A DNA stretch of 64,000 nt from Lientehia hominis (GTDB taxonomy: Bacteria > Bacillota > Clostridia > Lachnospirales > Lachnospiraceae): the NCBI RefSeq assembly GCF_021044755.1, contig NZ_JAJNOR010000005.1:1-64000 (forward strand), in the 5' to 3' direction. Shown piece by piece: positions 46,548 through 56,213 of this stretch. Within the stretch, counting starts at the first letter, position 1, and the number at the start of each line of letters is the position of its first letter. The translations under genes were made by a program, and so were the position numbers. The notes under the pieces are model-generated. The model was not told the origin of the DNA, did no database searches, and saw nothing but the letters and a program-made list of their open reading frames with translations.

Positions 46548-48896
46548 TTAGATTTTAACCAGCTTTGCAAAAGTAGCGTACATCCTTTTTCTTCCTGCCG
46601 TATCAAAGTCCACCGTCACTTCAAAGTCCTTTTTCTGCTCTGTAATATCCGCCACGGTCCCTTCTCCAAATTTCACATGACGGACCCTGTCACCCACTTG
46701 ATAAGAAAGCCCGTCGGCTTTCGTCACCGTAAACTGTTTCCCCATATAAGACTGTTTGAGCCCGGAATCCCCGGAAGGAGAATTCCGGCGGCGGGCAGGG
46801 GGAGCCGCCCACGGCTTTCCTCCTGGCTTCTGGAGATCAAATACATTGTCGCCGAGCCGGCGATCTTCGCCAAAGCCGGAATGTCCTTCGGAAGCCCTGG
46901 CGCCCCCAAAGACGCCATCCCCTCCAAACCGGCCGCCTGACGTAAACATGGAAGGTACCTCGTCCCTTTCCAGACACAGAGGCGGAATCTCCGCCAGGAA
47001 TCTGGAAGGCTTACAGAATCTTGTCTCCCCGTTCACCATCCTCTGTCTGGCACATGTAAGTACCAGTTCTTCCCTCGCCCTGGTAATCCCCACATAGCAA
47101 AGCCGCCGTTCCTCCTCCAATTCATCCGGATCATCCGAATTTATGGACATCATGCCGGGAAACAGGCCGTCTTCCATCCCTGCCAGATAGACCCGCAAAA
47201 ATTCCAGTCCCTTCGCACTGTGGAGGGTCATCAGGACAACCCGGTTCTCGGAATCGTCCATGTTATCCACATCGGCCACCAGCGCCACTTCTTCCAGAAA
47301 TCCGCTTAAGGTCGGCGCTTCCTCGCCTTCTTCCAAGCCATCCTCATAATCCACGGCCTTGTTTTTCAATTCTTCAATGTTTTCCAGCCTTGTCTCTGCT
47401 TCTACCGTATCATCATTCTCAAGCTCTTCCTTGTATCCGGTAGATTCCACAATATCATCAATCAGATCCTCGATGGAATAATACTCCAATTTACTTTTAA
47501 AGGCCTGTATCTGTGTGACAAAGCTCTGTATTTTTCCCGCGGCCTTTCCGATGGTCGGTATCCGGTCCGCTGCCCTGCAGGCCTCAAAAAAGCTCAGACC
47601 ATTTCCCTCCGCATAAGTCATGATCTTTCCGATGCTGGTGGCTCCAATCCCTCGCTTGGGCACATTGATGACCCTCTGAACTGCCAGATCATCCATACCG
47701 TTATCGATGGTTTTTAAATAACACAGAATGTCCTTGATCTCTTTTCTCTGATAGAAGTTCACCCCTCCCACCAGGCGGTAGGGGATGCTCCTGTTCACGC
47801 ATTTCTCTTCCAAAAGACGCGACTGGGCGTTTGTCCGGTAAAGCACCGCAAAATCTGAATACTGCGCTCCTTCCGCCACTCTTCCCGCAATATCCGCCGC
47901 TATGGCGTCAGCCTCTTCATATGCCGTATCATACTGTCTGAAATGGACCGGAATCCCTTCCTCATTTTCCGTCCACAGCCGTTTTTCCTTCCGCCCCATA
48001 TTATGGCGGATGACCTCATTGGCCGTATTGAGAATATTTCCCGTGGAACGGTAGTTCTGCTCCAGCTTAATGACCTTTGCCCCCGGGAACGCGCTTTCGA
48101 ATTCTAAAATATTCTCTATATTAGCGCCTCTGAATTTATAGATGGACTGGTCGTCATCCCCCACCACACAGAGATTCTTGTATTTGGAAGATAAAAGCTC
48201 CACAAACCGGAACTGAGCCGTATTGGTATCCTGGTATTCATCTACCATTATGTAGCGGAACCTCTCCTGATAATAGTCGAGCACCGCCGGGTCTGTCCGG
48301 AAAAGCTCCACCGTCTTTACTATTAAGTCGTCAAAGTCCAGGGCATTGTTTTTTTTCAGCTGCGCCTGGTATTCCAGATATGCGTCCGCCACCTTGGACT
48401 GACGGAAATCTCCAGCTGTCTGTGCAGCAAAATCCTCCGCAGAGATGAGTTCATCTTTACAAGAGGAAATGGTGGAGAGCAGCGCCCTCTCTTTGTAGAC
48501 TTTGGTGTCGTAATCCAGTTTCTTCAGCACCTGCCGCATCAGCGTTTTCTGATCGTCGCTGTCATATATGGTAAAATTAGTCGTGTATCCCAGACATTCG
48601 ATGTGGCGTCTCAGAATCCGCACACAGGTGGAGTGAAATGTGGATACCCATACACTACTGGCGCCGTATTCCACCAGGTCGTCGACTCTCTCTCTCATCT
48701 CTCCCGCGGCTTTGTTTGTAAAGGTCAAAGCCATGATATTCCAGGGATTCACTCCTCTTTCCTCAATTAAATAGGCAATTCTGTGGGTGAGTGCCCTCGT
48801 CTTTCCTGATCCGGCTCCGGCCAGCACCAGGAGCGGGCCCTCTGTCGTTTCGACCGCTTCCCGCTGCATGGGGTTCAGTGTATCGTAATTATTCAT
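46548..48896 (-). CDS. pcrA: ATP-dependent DNA helicase PcrA/UvrD
   Basis: A 782-residue superfamily 1A helicase. Motif Q/I: NPMQREAVETTEGPLLVLAG and GSGKTRALTHRIAYL. Motif II: VDEYQDTN. Motif III: VGDDDQSIYKFRGA. Motif V/VI: TLHSAKGLEF and CYVGITRAREELVLTC. The C-terminal region includes a Gly/Arg-rich stretch and the usual KFGEGTV Tudor-like end (VGDRVRHVKFGEGTVADITE). It unwinds DNA 3'-5' in repair and rolling-circle replication. Confidence 0.96.
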   Translation of the reverse strand: MNNYDTLNPMQREAVETTEGPLLVLAGAGSGKTRALTHRIAYLIEERGVNPWNIMALTFTNKAAGEMRERVDDLVEYGASSVWVSTFHSTCVRILRRHIECLGYTTNFTIYDSDDQKTLMRQVLKKLDYDTKVYKERALLSTISSCKDELISAEDFAAQTAGDFRQSKVADAYLEYQAQLKKNNALDFDDLIVKTVELFRTDPAVLDYYQERFRYIMVDEYQDTNTAQFRFVELLSSKYKNLCVVGDDDQSIYKFRGANIENILEFESAFPGAKVIKLEQNYRSTGNILNTANEVIRHNMGRKEKRLWTENEEGIPVHFRQYDTAYEEADAIAADIAGRVAEGAQYSDFAVLYRTNAQSRLLEEKCVNRSIPYRLVGGVNFYQRKEIKDILCYLKTIDNGMDDLAVQRVINVPKRGIGATSIGKIMTYAEGNGLSFFEACRAADRIPTIGKAAGKIQSFVTQIQAFKSKLEYYSIEDLIDDIVESTGYKEELENDDTVEAETRLENIEELKNKAVDYEDGLEEGEEAPTLSGFLEEVALVADVDNMDDSENRVVLMTLHSAKGLEFLRVYLAGMEDGLFPGMMSINSDDPDELEEERRLCYVGITRAREELVLTCARQRMVNGETRFCKPSRFLAEIPPLCLERDEVPSMFTSGGRFGGDGVFGGARASEGHSGFGEDRRLGDNVFDLQKPGGKPWAAPPARRRNSPSGDSGLKQSYMGKQFTVTKADGLSYQVGDRVRHVKFGEGTVADITEQKKDFEVTVDFDTAGRKRMYATFAKLVKI

Positions 48897-48956
48897 CTAT
48901 TTACTCCCGAAGAGAGAAGCCAGACACTGAAAATACCGGTATCTGGCTTCTGAAAT

Positions 48957-49952
48957 TCAAAGCTTCTGGCCGCAGTTCGGACAGAAATTAGCTCCGTTCG
49001 TCTTGGTGCCGCAGTTCGGGCAGAAATTCGGTTTCTTTCCGTCATCTGTCTTTCCGGACGGCATTTCTCCTGTTTTTTGTCCTCCGGCAGTTCCAAAACC
49101 GTCTTCCATACCCTGACGCATCTGGTTCGCCATCTGCTGCCCCATCATCATTCCCATCTGCATTCCGGCCATATCTGCCGCCATATGTCCGCCTGCTCCG
49201 CCTTTTTCCATTGCATTCGTCATGGCTGCCTGCTGGTACCGGCCCATATCACCTATCATACTCTGGGAAGCTGTCTTATTTATCATCTTCTGCACTTCAT
49301 CCGGGTAAGAAACACTCTGAATGGAAAAACCTGTGATGGCAATCCCTATCTTTCTCATCTCCATATCCAAATCCGTACAGATTCCTTTTCCGATGTCCGC
49401 GGCATTCGTCTGAAGATTGAATATATCCTTTCCTTCTCTGGAAATCCATTTCATGAGAAGAGGATCCAGCTGTGCCAAAACACGTTCCCGCACATCGTCC
49501 ACCTCGTACTGGCCTCTGATCCCCGCCACCTTATCGATAAGAGTCATATGATCAGAAATCTTACAGTTGAAGACTCCAAATGCACGGATGGGAAGCCCGC
49601 CGGGAAGTCCTTCCGCCGGCAGGTTCACCGCGTTTCTTGTCCCCCACTTCACCGTGAACTCCTTGGTGTTGATAAACAGCACCTCGGCGCGGATGCCGCT
49701 GTTAAAACCAAACTTAAATCCTTTTAATGTGGAAAGGAACGGAATGATATCTGACTCAATATCAAAGCTTCCTTCGTCGCGGAACACACCTTCCACCTTG
49801 CCGTTATACATAAATATCGCGTCCTGGCCGGGGCGGATGATAAGGCGGCTGCCTTTTTTTATCTCCTTGTTGCTCCATTTCCAGAAAATAACGTCATCGC
49901 GGTATTCTTCCCATTCCACTACATTGGCCATCTGGCCGCCAAAAAGTCCCAT
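48957..49952 (-). CDS. SPFH-domain (YdjI-like) protein with C-terminal zinc ribbon
   Basis: A 331-residue protein. Residues 20-240 are an SPFH/virion-core-like domain (EWEEYRDDVIFWKWSNKEIK; GGLPIRAFGVFNCKISDHMT). A Met/Gln-rich linker (MQMGMMMGQQMANQMRQGME) follows, then two CxxC pairs of a zinc ribbon (FCPNCGTKTNGANFCPNCGQ). In Bacillus, YdjI is encoded with a PspA homologue and helps recruit it to the membrane. The same pairing here, with a 40-base gap, supports an envelope-stress role. Confidence 0.85.
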   Translation of the reverse strand: MGLFGGQMANVVEWEEYRDDVIFWKWSNKEIKKGSRLIIRPGQDAIFMYNGKVEGVFRDEGSFDIESDIIPFLSTLKGFKFGFNSGIRAEVLFINTKEFTVKWGTRNAVNLPAEGLPGGLPIRAFGVFNCKISDHMTLIDKVAGIRGQYEVDDVRERVLAQLDPLLMKWISREGKDIFNLQTNAADIGKGICTDLDMEMRKIGIAITGFSIQSVSYPDEVQKMINKTASQSMIGDMGRYQQAAMTNAMEKGGAGGHMAADMAGMQMGMMMGQQMANQMRQGMEDGFGTAGGQKTGEMPSGKTDDGKKPNFCPNCGTKTNGANFCPNCGQKL

Positions 49953-49992
49953 AGCACGCTCCTGTTATTTCGTGATTTCTTTTCAGGTTATC

Positions 49993-50673
49993 TTATTTCC
50001 CAAGCTTTGCCTTAAGAGCCGCCAGCTCGTCATCCACTGCCGCTGCAGGCTGGGAATCGTATTTACTCTTCAAAGCATCCATATCAGCGCTCTTAGGCTC
50101 TTTGTTGAGCTCTGCCATGGCATTTGCCTCATCGAGCATCTTATTCGCTTTTTCTTCCATGCGGTCAAACGCGCTGAGATTTCCTTTGGCCCCGTCGATG
50201 CTGGCGCCCATTTTATTGAGCTTCTCCTGAGTCTTGGCAACCTTGACCTTGGCCTTGATGGCGTCACGTCTGGAATCCAGAAGGGCGATGTCGGAACAGA
50301 GCTTGTCGTGCATCTGCCTCATCTTGCCGGCGTTTTCTGCCGCAAGGGAATACGCCTGCTGGAGGGAAGCCTGTTTGTCCACAAGGCTGGATTTCTGGGC
50401 CAGGAACTGTTTCGCATCCTCGTCATTTCCCGCCATGACAGCCTTTTCCGCATACTGCTGCAGCTTATCGATCTCGGCCGTGCATTCATCGAGCTCCCGT
50501 TTGCTCCTGGTTTCCTCTGCCATCACAGAAGCTGTCTCTGCCTTTACTTTCCCTAAATCACTTTCCAGATTTCTCATATACTGGTCTATCATTTTTCCAG
50601 GATCTTCCGCCTTATCCAAAAGCGCGTTGATATTAGAAGTCATAATGTCTTTAAATCTCTGAATTATCCCCAT
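49993..50673 (-). CDS. pspA: PspA/IM30 family membrane-stress protein
   Basis: A 226-residue protein from the ATG at 50673 (AAGGAGG nine bases upstream); the longer frame lacks a site. MGIIQRFKDIMTSNINALLD is the amphipathic N-terminal helix, and the rest is the long PspA coiled coil (PGKMIDQYMRNLESDLGKVK; MAEETRSKRELDECTAEIDK). It forms oligomers that protect the membrane. It is encoded with the SPFH partner downstream. Confidence 0.9.
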   Translation of the reverse strand: MGIIQRFKDIMTSNINALLDKAEDPGKMIDQYMRNLESDLGKVKAETASVMAEETRSKRELDECTAEIDKLQQYAEKAVMAGNDEDAKQFLAQKSSLVDKQASLQQAYSLAAENAGKMRQMHDKLCSDIALLDSRRDAIKAKVKVAKTQEKLNKMGASIDGAKGNLSAFDRMEEKANKMLDEANAMAELNKEPKSADMDALKSKYDSQPAAAVDDELAALKAKLGK

Positions 50674-50827
50674 TTTAGTATCCTCCTTGTATGTTACATT
50701 TTTCCTATTATTATAAGCTATTTCCTGTACAATGTCAAAAGGAACCGATATTTCCGGCCGCCTGGTTTTATATTTATGTCTTGTCATCTGGTATTAAATA
50801 CTATATAATGGTACATGAGGTGAGTAC

Positions 50828-51448
50828 ATGAAAACCAATGAAAAATTGATAGACGATCTGCTTACAAAACTGAGAGGGCTCAGTTACATCCATACAAAGG
50901 ATATACCTGACATTGACCTTTATATGGACCAGGTGACGACATTTATGGAACAGCATCTGTCATTCGGCAAACGCCATGACGACGACAAGGTCCTCACCAA
51001 AACCATGATAAACAATTATGCGAAGAATGACCTTCTTCCTCCGCCTGTGAAGAAAAAGTATTCGAAGGATCATTTGATACTGCTGGCCTTCATCTATTAT
51101 TTCAAGGGCTTTCTCTCCATTGGAGATATTCAGGTGCTGCTCTCGTCTCTTTCAGAGAAGTATTTTACCGAAGACCATGACCAGCTGGATAAAGTCTATA
51201 ATGAAATAGTCAAGATTGAAAAACTGCAGCTGGTCGATCTGATGAAAGAAGTCCAGTCCCGTTTTGAACTTTCCAAGCGTTCCTTCAGCAGCTATCCGGA
51301 AGAAGACAAAGATTATCTTCAGCTCTTTTCTTTTATCTGTACGCTCAGCTTCGATGTATACCTGAAGAAGCAGATGATCGAACAGATCATCGATGAAATG
51401 CGGGCCGCCAAGAAAAAGGACAGCCCTGCAGATAAAAAAGAAAAATGA
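50828..51448 (+). CDS. DUF1836-domain protein
   Basis: A 206-residue protein; GAGGTGAGTAC precedes the ATG. It has the DUF1836 pattern: VLTKTMINNYAKNDLLPPPV, then KYSKDHLILLAFIYYFKGFL, a MerR-like winged-helix start followed by an all-helical domain. A regulator is likely, but none of the family's targets is known to me. It diverges from the pspA pair and ends at a good terminator. Confidence 0.85.
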   Translation: MKTNEKLIDDLLTKLRGLSYIHTKDIPDIDLYMDQVTTFMEQHLSFGKRHDDDKVLTKTMINNYAKNDLLPPPVKKKYSKDHLILLAFIYYFKGFLSIGDIQVLLSSLSEKYFTEDHDQLDKVYNEIVKIEKLQLVDLMKEVQSRFELSKRSFSSYPEEDKDYLQLFSFICTLSFDVYLKKQMIEQIIDEMRAAKKKDSPADKKEK

Positions 51449-51475
51449 CCTGTTATATTCCAATAAAACATAAAC

Positions 51476-51513
51476 AGCCGGAAGAAACCGCGTCGGTTTC
51501 TCCCGGCTTTCTT
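51476..51513. terminator. Terminator after the DUF1836 gene
   Basis: AGCCGGAAGAAACCG pairs with CGGTTTCTCCCGGCT (one mismatch), then TTCTTATTC. Confidence 0.7.
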
Positions 51514-51573
51514 ATTCTATTTTCCGCATTCCATACATACTTCTCTGTCTTAATGAACGGGATACCTCGGAAT

Positions 51574-51873
51574 CTACATCTTCTCTTCCTCTTCAAGCCT
51601 TTCAAACACCATGTCATATCCGTCATTTCCATAATTCAAAGAACGGTTCACACGGCTGATGGTCGCAGTGGAAGCCCCTGTCTTTTCCGCAATTTCCAGA
51701 TACGTCTTCTTAGCCCGAAGCATTCTGGCTACTTCATAGCGCTGAGACAACGACAAAAGCTCATTGATCGTACATACATCTTCAAAAAATGTATAGCACT
51801 CGTTGACATCCTTCAAGGTAAGGATAGCCTGAAATAAGTGGTCCACGGCTTCCGTCTTCAACTTTTTATTCAT
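51574..51873 (-). CDS. TrpR-like/YerC family transcription regulator
   Basis: A 99-residue helical protein. ALFQAILTLKDVNECYTFFEDV-type start (HLFQAILTLKDVNECYTFFE), LSLSQRYEVARMLRAKKTYL, and a helix-turn-helix EIAEKTGASTATISRVNRSL followed by NYGNDGYDMV. This is the TrpR/YerC/YecD fold; it is a DNA-binding protein of unknown regulon. It is followed on its other side by the PHP gene. Confidence 0.88.
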   Translation of the reverse strand: MNKKLKTEAVDHLFQAILTLKDVNECYTFFEDVCTINELLSLSQRYEVARMLRAKKTYLEIAEKTGASTATISRVNRSLNYGNDGYDMVFERLEEEEKM

Positions 51874-51957
51874 TGTCGTTCTCCTTTAAAATGCTTTAGA
51901 AAAAGCCTTGTTCCGTCCGAAGACTCGGCTTCCTATACATTTTAGCATTTTACCACT

Positions 51958-52680
51958 TTAAAGTCCAGACCTATTAAGATATTTTTTCAATTTTCCCGTA
52001 TTTGTGTTTACGATCAGTTCTTCCGGGAAGCCCACCCTCAAAAGAAGCTCTCTCGCCTTATCAAAACGGCCGACAGAAGTCGGAAAATGAGAATCTGTAT
52101 TAACGATGATCTCATGTCCGTATCTCTCACAAAAGCTCAGAATCTTCTCCAGGTTTTCCACAGAATTCTTCCTGCCGCTTCCCGGCATCAAAGAGCTGTT
52201 GTTCAGTTCGATCAGCACGCGCTGCTCTTTCGCTTCTCTGACAAGCGTTTCATAGTCTATGGAATATCTCCCGTCATCGGGATGGCCGATAATATGGACT
52301 CCCGGATTCTCCATAGCTTTAACAAGCCCGGCAGTGTTTTCTTTTTCTGTACCCGGAGTCAGACAGACCGTATGCATACTGGCAATGCCGATGGCCATTT
52401 GTCTTAAAAGGCCCTTTTCCATATCCACAGTCCCTTTGTAGTCTATGATATTGAGCTCCACGCCCATCAGGATCTCCACACCAAAAAGTATCTTATCTAT
52501 CACCTTGAAATTCCGAAAATGCATTTCCCCGCAGGTACCCGGAAGCTTCGGCGCATGGTCTGTGATTGCCAGCAGCTCGAGCCCTTCCTCTGAAGCAGCC
52601 TTAGCCATTTCCAAAACCGTACCGTAAGCATGTCCGCTGGCTACCGTATGGGTATGAGTATCCAGAATAAATTTTTCCAT
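51958..52680 (-). CDS. PHP-domain phosphoesterase (YcdX-like)
   Basis: A 240-residue protein from the ATG at 52680 (AAGGAAGGG upstream). FILDTHTHTVASGHAY has the first metal-binding histidines, LAITDHAPKLPG the next, then GVELNIIDYKG, HIIGHPDDGRY and IVNTDSHFPTSVGRF. All motifs of the trinuclear-zinc PHP phosphatase type are present. The substrate is not known. It is close to the Cof-type HAD gene upstream (28 bases). Confidence 0.88.
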   Translation of the reverse strand: MEKFILDTHTHTVASGHAYGTVLEMAKAASEEGLELLAITDHAPKLPGTCGEMHFRNFKVIDKILFGVEILMGVELNIIDYKGTVDMEKGLLRQMAIGIASMHTVCLTPGTEKENTAGLVKAMENPGVHIIGHPDDGRYSIDYETLVREAKEQRVLIELNNSSLMPGSGRKNSVENLEKILSFCERYGHEIIVNTDSHFPTSVGRFDKARELLLRVGFPEELIVNTNTGKLKKYLNRSGL

Positions 52681-52708
52681 CTCTGTCCCTTCCTTGAGGT
52701 AAAATATA

Positions 52709-53515
52709 TTATAACATGAACTTTTCAATCACTTCTGCCACCCCATCCTGTTCATTGGATAAAGTAACGTAGTCAGCCAGCTCTTTGATCCTCGGACATC
52801 CATTCGCCATAGCCACGCCAAATCCCGCCGCTTCATTCATGGGGATATCGTTGTCATAATCGCCGCAGGAAATCACCGCTTCCCTGGGAATCTTCAGATG
52901 ATCCATCGTTCTCTGGAGTCCGGTGCCTTTATCGATGCCGGCCGGCAGAATCTCCAGATGATACGCCTCAGAACGGAATACCGCGAACTCAGGTCCAAGG
53001 GCCTCCCGCACAATAGGCTCCATTTTAAGAATCTGCTCCTCCGAGCCGACCATCATCAGCTTCACGATGGGAAAAGTGATATAGGAGATTAGATCCGGCA
53101 CTTCCTTCACGTCCATCTTCACATTCCTAGCCTCTCCGGCTACATAGATATCATTTCCGTTTTCCGTGATTATGTCACTTCCTTCATAAGTGAGGATGGC
53201 AGTCTGATAACGGCGGGAAAGCTCTATGATATCCGGAATCCTCTCGGAAGGTATACTGACGGAAAATTCCACCTCGCCCGTACTGCACTCCAAAAGCTCA
53301 CCCCCGTTATAGGACAAAATATAGCCTCCGTCCCTGTCTAGGCCAAGCTCTCTCGCTACATGCCATACGCCATAGCTGGGCCTGCCGGAAGCCAGGACCA
53401 GAATCCCGCCTCGTTTTACCATTGTCTGAATCGCTGCTTTCGTCCGTTCCGTGATCTGCTTGTCATCTGTAACAAGTGTCCCGTCCAAATCTGTCGCCAA
53501 TACCTGATACTTCAT
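52709..53515 (-). CDS. Cof-type HAD-superfamily phosphatase, copy 1
   Basis: A 268-residue protein. LATDLDGTLVTDDKQITERT (motif I), VLASGRPSYGVW (motif II), the C2B cap, then KGTGLQRTMDHLKIPREAVI and GDYDNDIPMNEAAGFGVAMA (motif IV). It acts on sugar phosphates or similar small molecules. It probably forms a unit with the PHP gene. A second member of the same family lies at 58324. Confidence 0.9.
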   Translation of the reverse strand: MKYQVLATDLDGTLVTDDKQITERTKAAIQTMVKRGGILVLASGRPSYGVWHVARELGLDRDGGYILSYNGGELLECSTGEVEFSVSIPSERIPDIIELSRRYQTAILTYEGSDIITENGNDIYVAGEARNVKMDVKEVPDLISYITFPIVKLMMVGSEEQILKMEPIVREALGPEFAVFRSEAYHLEILPAGIDKGTGLQRTMDHLKIPREAVISCGDYDNDIPMNEAAGFGVAMANGCPRIKELADYVTLSNEQDGVAEVIEKFML

Positions 53516-53689
53516 GTCTCCTCCATCTAATCCGCGTTTTTACTATACTGATCCTCAGGCTGTGTACGCCCATTTTCTATCTGCCTGACATGGGTTGATT
53601 CCCTTGGATTGCCCCTCATCTCGTCCACTCTTTCTCTACATAAAGATACCTTATCCCAGCATTTTCGTCAATCCTGGTTTTCAGAATCC

Positions 53690-53728
53690 AAAAAGGCAGA
53701 GCAGCTTCTGCAGCTGCCCTGCCTTTTT
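53690..53728. terminator. Bidirectional terminator
   Basis: AAAAAGGCAG pairs with CTGCCTTTTT around a further CAGC / GCTG pairing. It stands between the Cof gene and a repeat array. Confidence 0.7.
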
Positions 53729-53760
53729 GCGCTTTTCGTCAGCCTTCCTGAAATACAGTC

Positions 53761-53993
53761 TGGTCCGCCGGATGCCGCCCTGATGTCCTCAATGATGTCC
53801 GCATGATGCCGCCTTCGCTGTCTACCTTGATGTCTGCTCAGAAGTTCTCTGTGATGTCCTCATGATGCCGTCTTCGTTGTCCGCAGAAATGTCAATTTTG
53901 TGTCTGCCAGGTGTCCGTTTTTCTGTCCGCTTTGGTGTCCGCTATGATGTCCGCATGCTGTCCGCTATGATGTCCGCATGCTGTCCGCTGTGA
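53761..53993. repeat. Degenerate minisatellite of about twenty 11-12 bp units
   Basis: Units with consensus TGTCCGCnnTGA follow each other without gaps; most are 12 bases, about a third are 11. The last five are nearly perfect and form an exact 23-bp double unit repeated twice (53936-53981); the leftmost units are worn. The mixed 11/12 spacing breaks any reading frame. The rest of 53516-54262 shows no gene. Confidence 0.8.
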
Positions 53994-54262
53994 TGTCTTC
54001 TAAGACGTCTACATATGCCAAGCCATATTACCTGAGTAATATCGCACAGGACTTTCATAAGGATTATTCCCAATAAAATGTGAAAAGAGTCCAGAATCAC
54101 ACGAAAATGTAATCCATGAACCCCTTTGTTCACCCTCTGCTATTCAAAAATATAGCATGGTATTTTTCAGAAAGCAAGTAATTTTTCCGTGTGAAAATAT
54201 GATTTGGTAGATTTTAAAAGATTACCCCCTCGATTCATTTTTCATCTGTGCACATTGTATAT

Positions 54263-55405
54263 TCAATGAAACAGATATCCCACATATGCCTTAAAGGCTC
54301 CCGGCAGCGCATACCGGCTTTCTGCATCTGCTTTGTCCACCAGCTCTCCCGGCAGGTTGTCCCTGGAATCTCTCAGCTTTCCCCATTCTTCTTTCAGTTT
54401 GATATAATATCCGGTCATCCGCCATTCCACATGGGAAAAAATATGCTTCGCCTCCGGAAGTCTTTCCATAACAAGGATATCCTCCTCGGAAATTCCCAGA
54501 TAAGCATATACCTGTCCTTTTTCCAGATGCCCTTCCGTATTTGGCAGCTCATAAAGACCAGCCAGAAGCCCTTTATCCGGCCTTTTATGAATCAGCACCT
54601 CACTTCCGCATGCTACCGCCAGGACCGTCCTCTCCTGGACCCTTCTGGATTTTTTCGGCGTCTTCACCGGAATACTGTCCGTTTTTTGGTACCTATTGGA
54701 CAGGCAAAGACCGCGCAATGGACATTCGCCGCAATGGGGCTGTCCATTCGGGATACACACCAAAGCCCCTATTTCCATCAACGCCTGATTAAAATCGCCT
54801 GCGTTTTCCTTCGGCATAGCCTCCGTAAGCAGCTCTTCCATCTTCTTTTTTAATGAGGGCTTAAGAATATCTTCTGTGCTTGCCAAAAGCCTCGATATTA
54901 CCCGCAGTACATTTCCGTCTACCGCCGGGACCGGTATTCCGTATGCGATGGATGCGACTGCACCTGCCGTATAGGAGCCAATTCCAGGAAGCTTCAAAAG
55001 CTCCTCGTAGGAATCCGGCAATTTTCCTCCATATGTCAGAACTGCCTCTTCGGCCGCTCTTTTTAGATTCCTGGCCCGGTTATAGTATCCAAGGCCTTCC
55101 CACAGCTTCATCAGACGCTCATCTTTCACATCCGCAAGAGCCTGAATGTCCGACAGCTCTGCCAGGAATCTTTCATAATATGCTTTGACGGCCTCTACGC
55201 GGGTCTGCTGAAGCATGATCTCTGACACCCATACATGATAAGGTGTGGGAGATTCCCTCCAGGGAAGTGTGCGTGCGTGTCTCCGATACCACTGGAGAAG
55301 CGGGACCGACGCCTCCTTTATCCGTTTCACCGGCGGAAGCATATCGTTCTCTTTTTCCAGAACTTCCATATCCGCATACAGCTGGTCTAAAATCTGTTCC
55401 TCCAT
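54263..55405 (-). CDS. mutY: A/G-specific adenine glycosylase MutY
   Basis: A 380-residue protein. LPWRESPTPYHVWVSEIMLQ and QTRVEAVKAYYERF start the family domain; LPGIGSYTAGAVASIAYGIP with VDGNVLRVISR is the helix-hairpin-helix and catalytic Asp. CIPNGQPHCGECPLRGLC binds the [4Fe-4S] cluster. The C-terminal NUDIX-like domain (residues 245-370) recognises 8-oxoG. It removes A opposite 8-oxoG. About thirty extra residues precede the usual start, so a start at the internal Met 23 is possible. Confidence 0.93.
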   Translation of the reverse strand: MEEQILDQLYADMEVLEKENDMLPPVKRIKEASVPLLQWYRRHARTLPWRESPTPYHVWVSEIMLQQTRVEAVKAYYERFLAELSDIQALADVKDERLMKLWEGLGYYNRARNLKRAAEEAVLTYGGKLPDSYEELLKLPGIGSYTAGAVASIAYGIPVPAVDGNVLRVISRLLASTEDILKPSLKKKMEELLTEAMPKENAGDFNQALMEIGALVCIPNGQPHCGECPLRGLCLSNRYQKTDSIPVKTPKKSRRVQERTVLAVACGSEVLIHKRPDKGLLAGLYELPNTEGHLEKGQVYAYLGISEEDILVMERLPEAKHIFSHVEWRMTGYYIKLKEEWGKLRDSRDNLPGELVDKADAESRYALPGAFKAYVGYLFH

Positions 55406-55569
55406 ATGATCTGTATACTCCTTCTGTAAAATGATTGTTTTTCATCTCCTGCTTCCCTCATTGTGCATGAAAAACGGCATTTCTGCAAGTATATTCCTCC
55501 ATTCCCTCTGGTCTTTTTCTGGAAAATGAGCTATAGTATCGATAAATGACTGATAGGAGACTGGATGAT

Positions 55570-56121
55570 ATGAACGGAATATGGATTGATGAACACCTGT
55601 ATACAGGCCGTCCCTCTCCCGACGGCCGCCTCCCAAAAGAAATGAGGGTATACGATTTGCTCGACTCTCTTAAAATGCCCTATGTACGAATCGACCATGA
55701 TGTGACCCCTTCCATTGAGTCATGTCAGCATGTGGACGAGCTTTTGGGAATCGAAATCTGTAAAAATCTCTTCCTCTGCAATTCCCAGAAAACGGATTTC
55801 TACTTGCTGATGCTGCCTGGCACAAAAAAATTCCGCACAGCGGCCCTTTCCAAGCAGATCGGCACCTCGAGACTTTCCTTCGCCCCTGCTGAATACATGG
55901 AGCAGTACCTGGATATAGCGCCCGGTTCCGTAAGCGTCATGGGCCTGATGAATGATAAGCAGAATAAAGTACATCTTCTGATCGACAAAAAAGTCCTGGA
56001 AGCCCCTTATCTCGGATGTCACCCTTGTGTCAATACTTCCAGCCTGAGGCTGTCCACAAAGGATCTGCTCGATAAGTTTCTCCCGTATACAGGCCATAAC
56101 TACCTGGCTGTAGAGCTGTGA
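55570..56121 (+). CDS. YbaK/ProX-type prolyl-tRNA editing (deacylase) protein
   Basis: A 183-residue protein from the ATG at 55570 (AGGAG ten bases before). YDLLDSLKMPYVRIDHDVTP and CKNLFLCNSQKTDFYLLMLP, with PGTKKFRTAALSKQIGTSRL and LGCHPCVNTSSLRLSTKDLL, match the INS/YbaK superfamily of ProXp-ala type, which clears Ala-tRNA(Pro). It works as a free-standing protein in trans. It diverges from mutY. Confidence 0.87.
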   Translation: MNGIWIDEHLYTGRPSPDGRLPKEMRVYDLLDSLKMPYVRIDHDVTPSIESCQHVDELLGIEICKNLFLCNSQKTDFYLLMLPGTKKFRTAALSKQIGTSRLSFAPAEYMEQYLDIAPGSVSVMGLMNDKQNKVHLLIDKKVLEAPYLGCHPCVNTSSLRLSTKDLLDKFLPYTGHNYLAVEL

Positions 56122-56156
56122 CAGTCAGTTTCCAAAGAACATTCCCATGAAATCCA

Positions 56157-56187
56157 AAAGCGGGATTCTCTCGAATCCCGCTTTCTT
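56157..56187. terminator. Bidirectional terminator
   Basis: AAAGCGGGATTC and GAATCCCGCTTT form a 12-bp perfect stem with a 4-base loop, then CTT. It serves the editing gene on the plus strand and ridA on the minus strand. Confidence 0.8.
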
Positions 56188-56213
56188 ACGTCTTTTCTGC
56201 AGTCTTGATAACT

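Noticed and set aside
49567..50556. A 329-codon plus-strand open frame
   Set aside because: It is antisense to both the SPFH and PspA genes; its sequence looks like a translated complement.
53761..53993. CRISPR array
   Set aside because: Units are 11-12 bases without unique spacers; no cas genes lie nearby.
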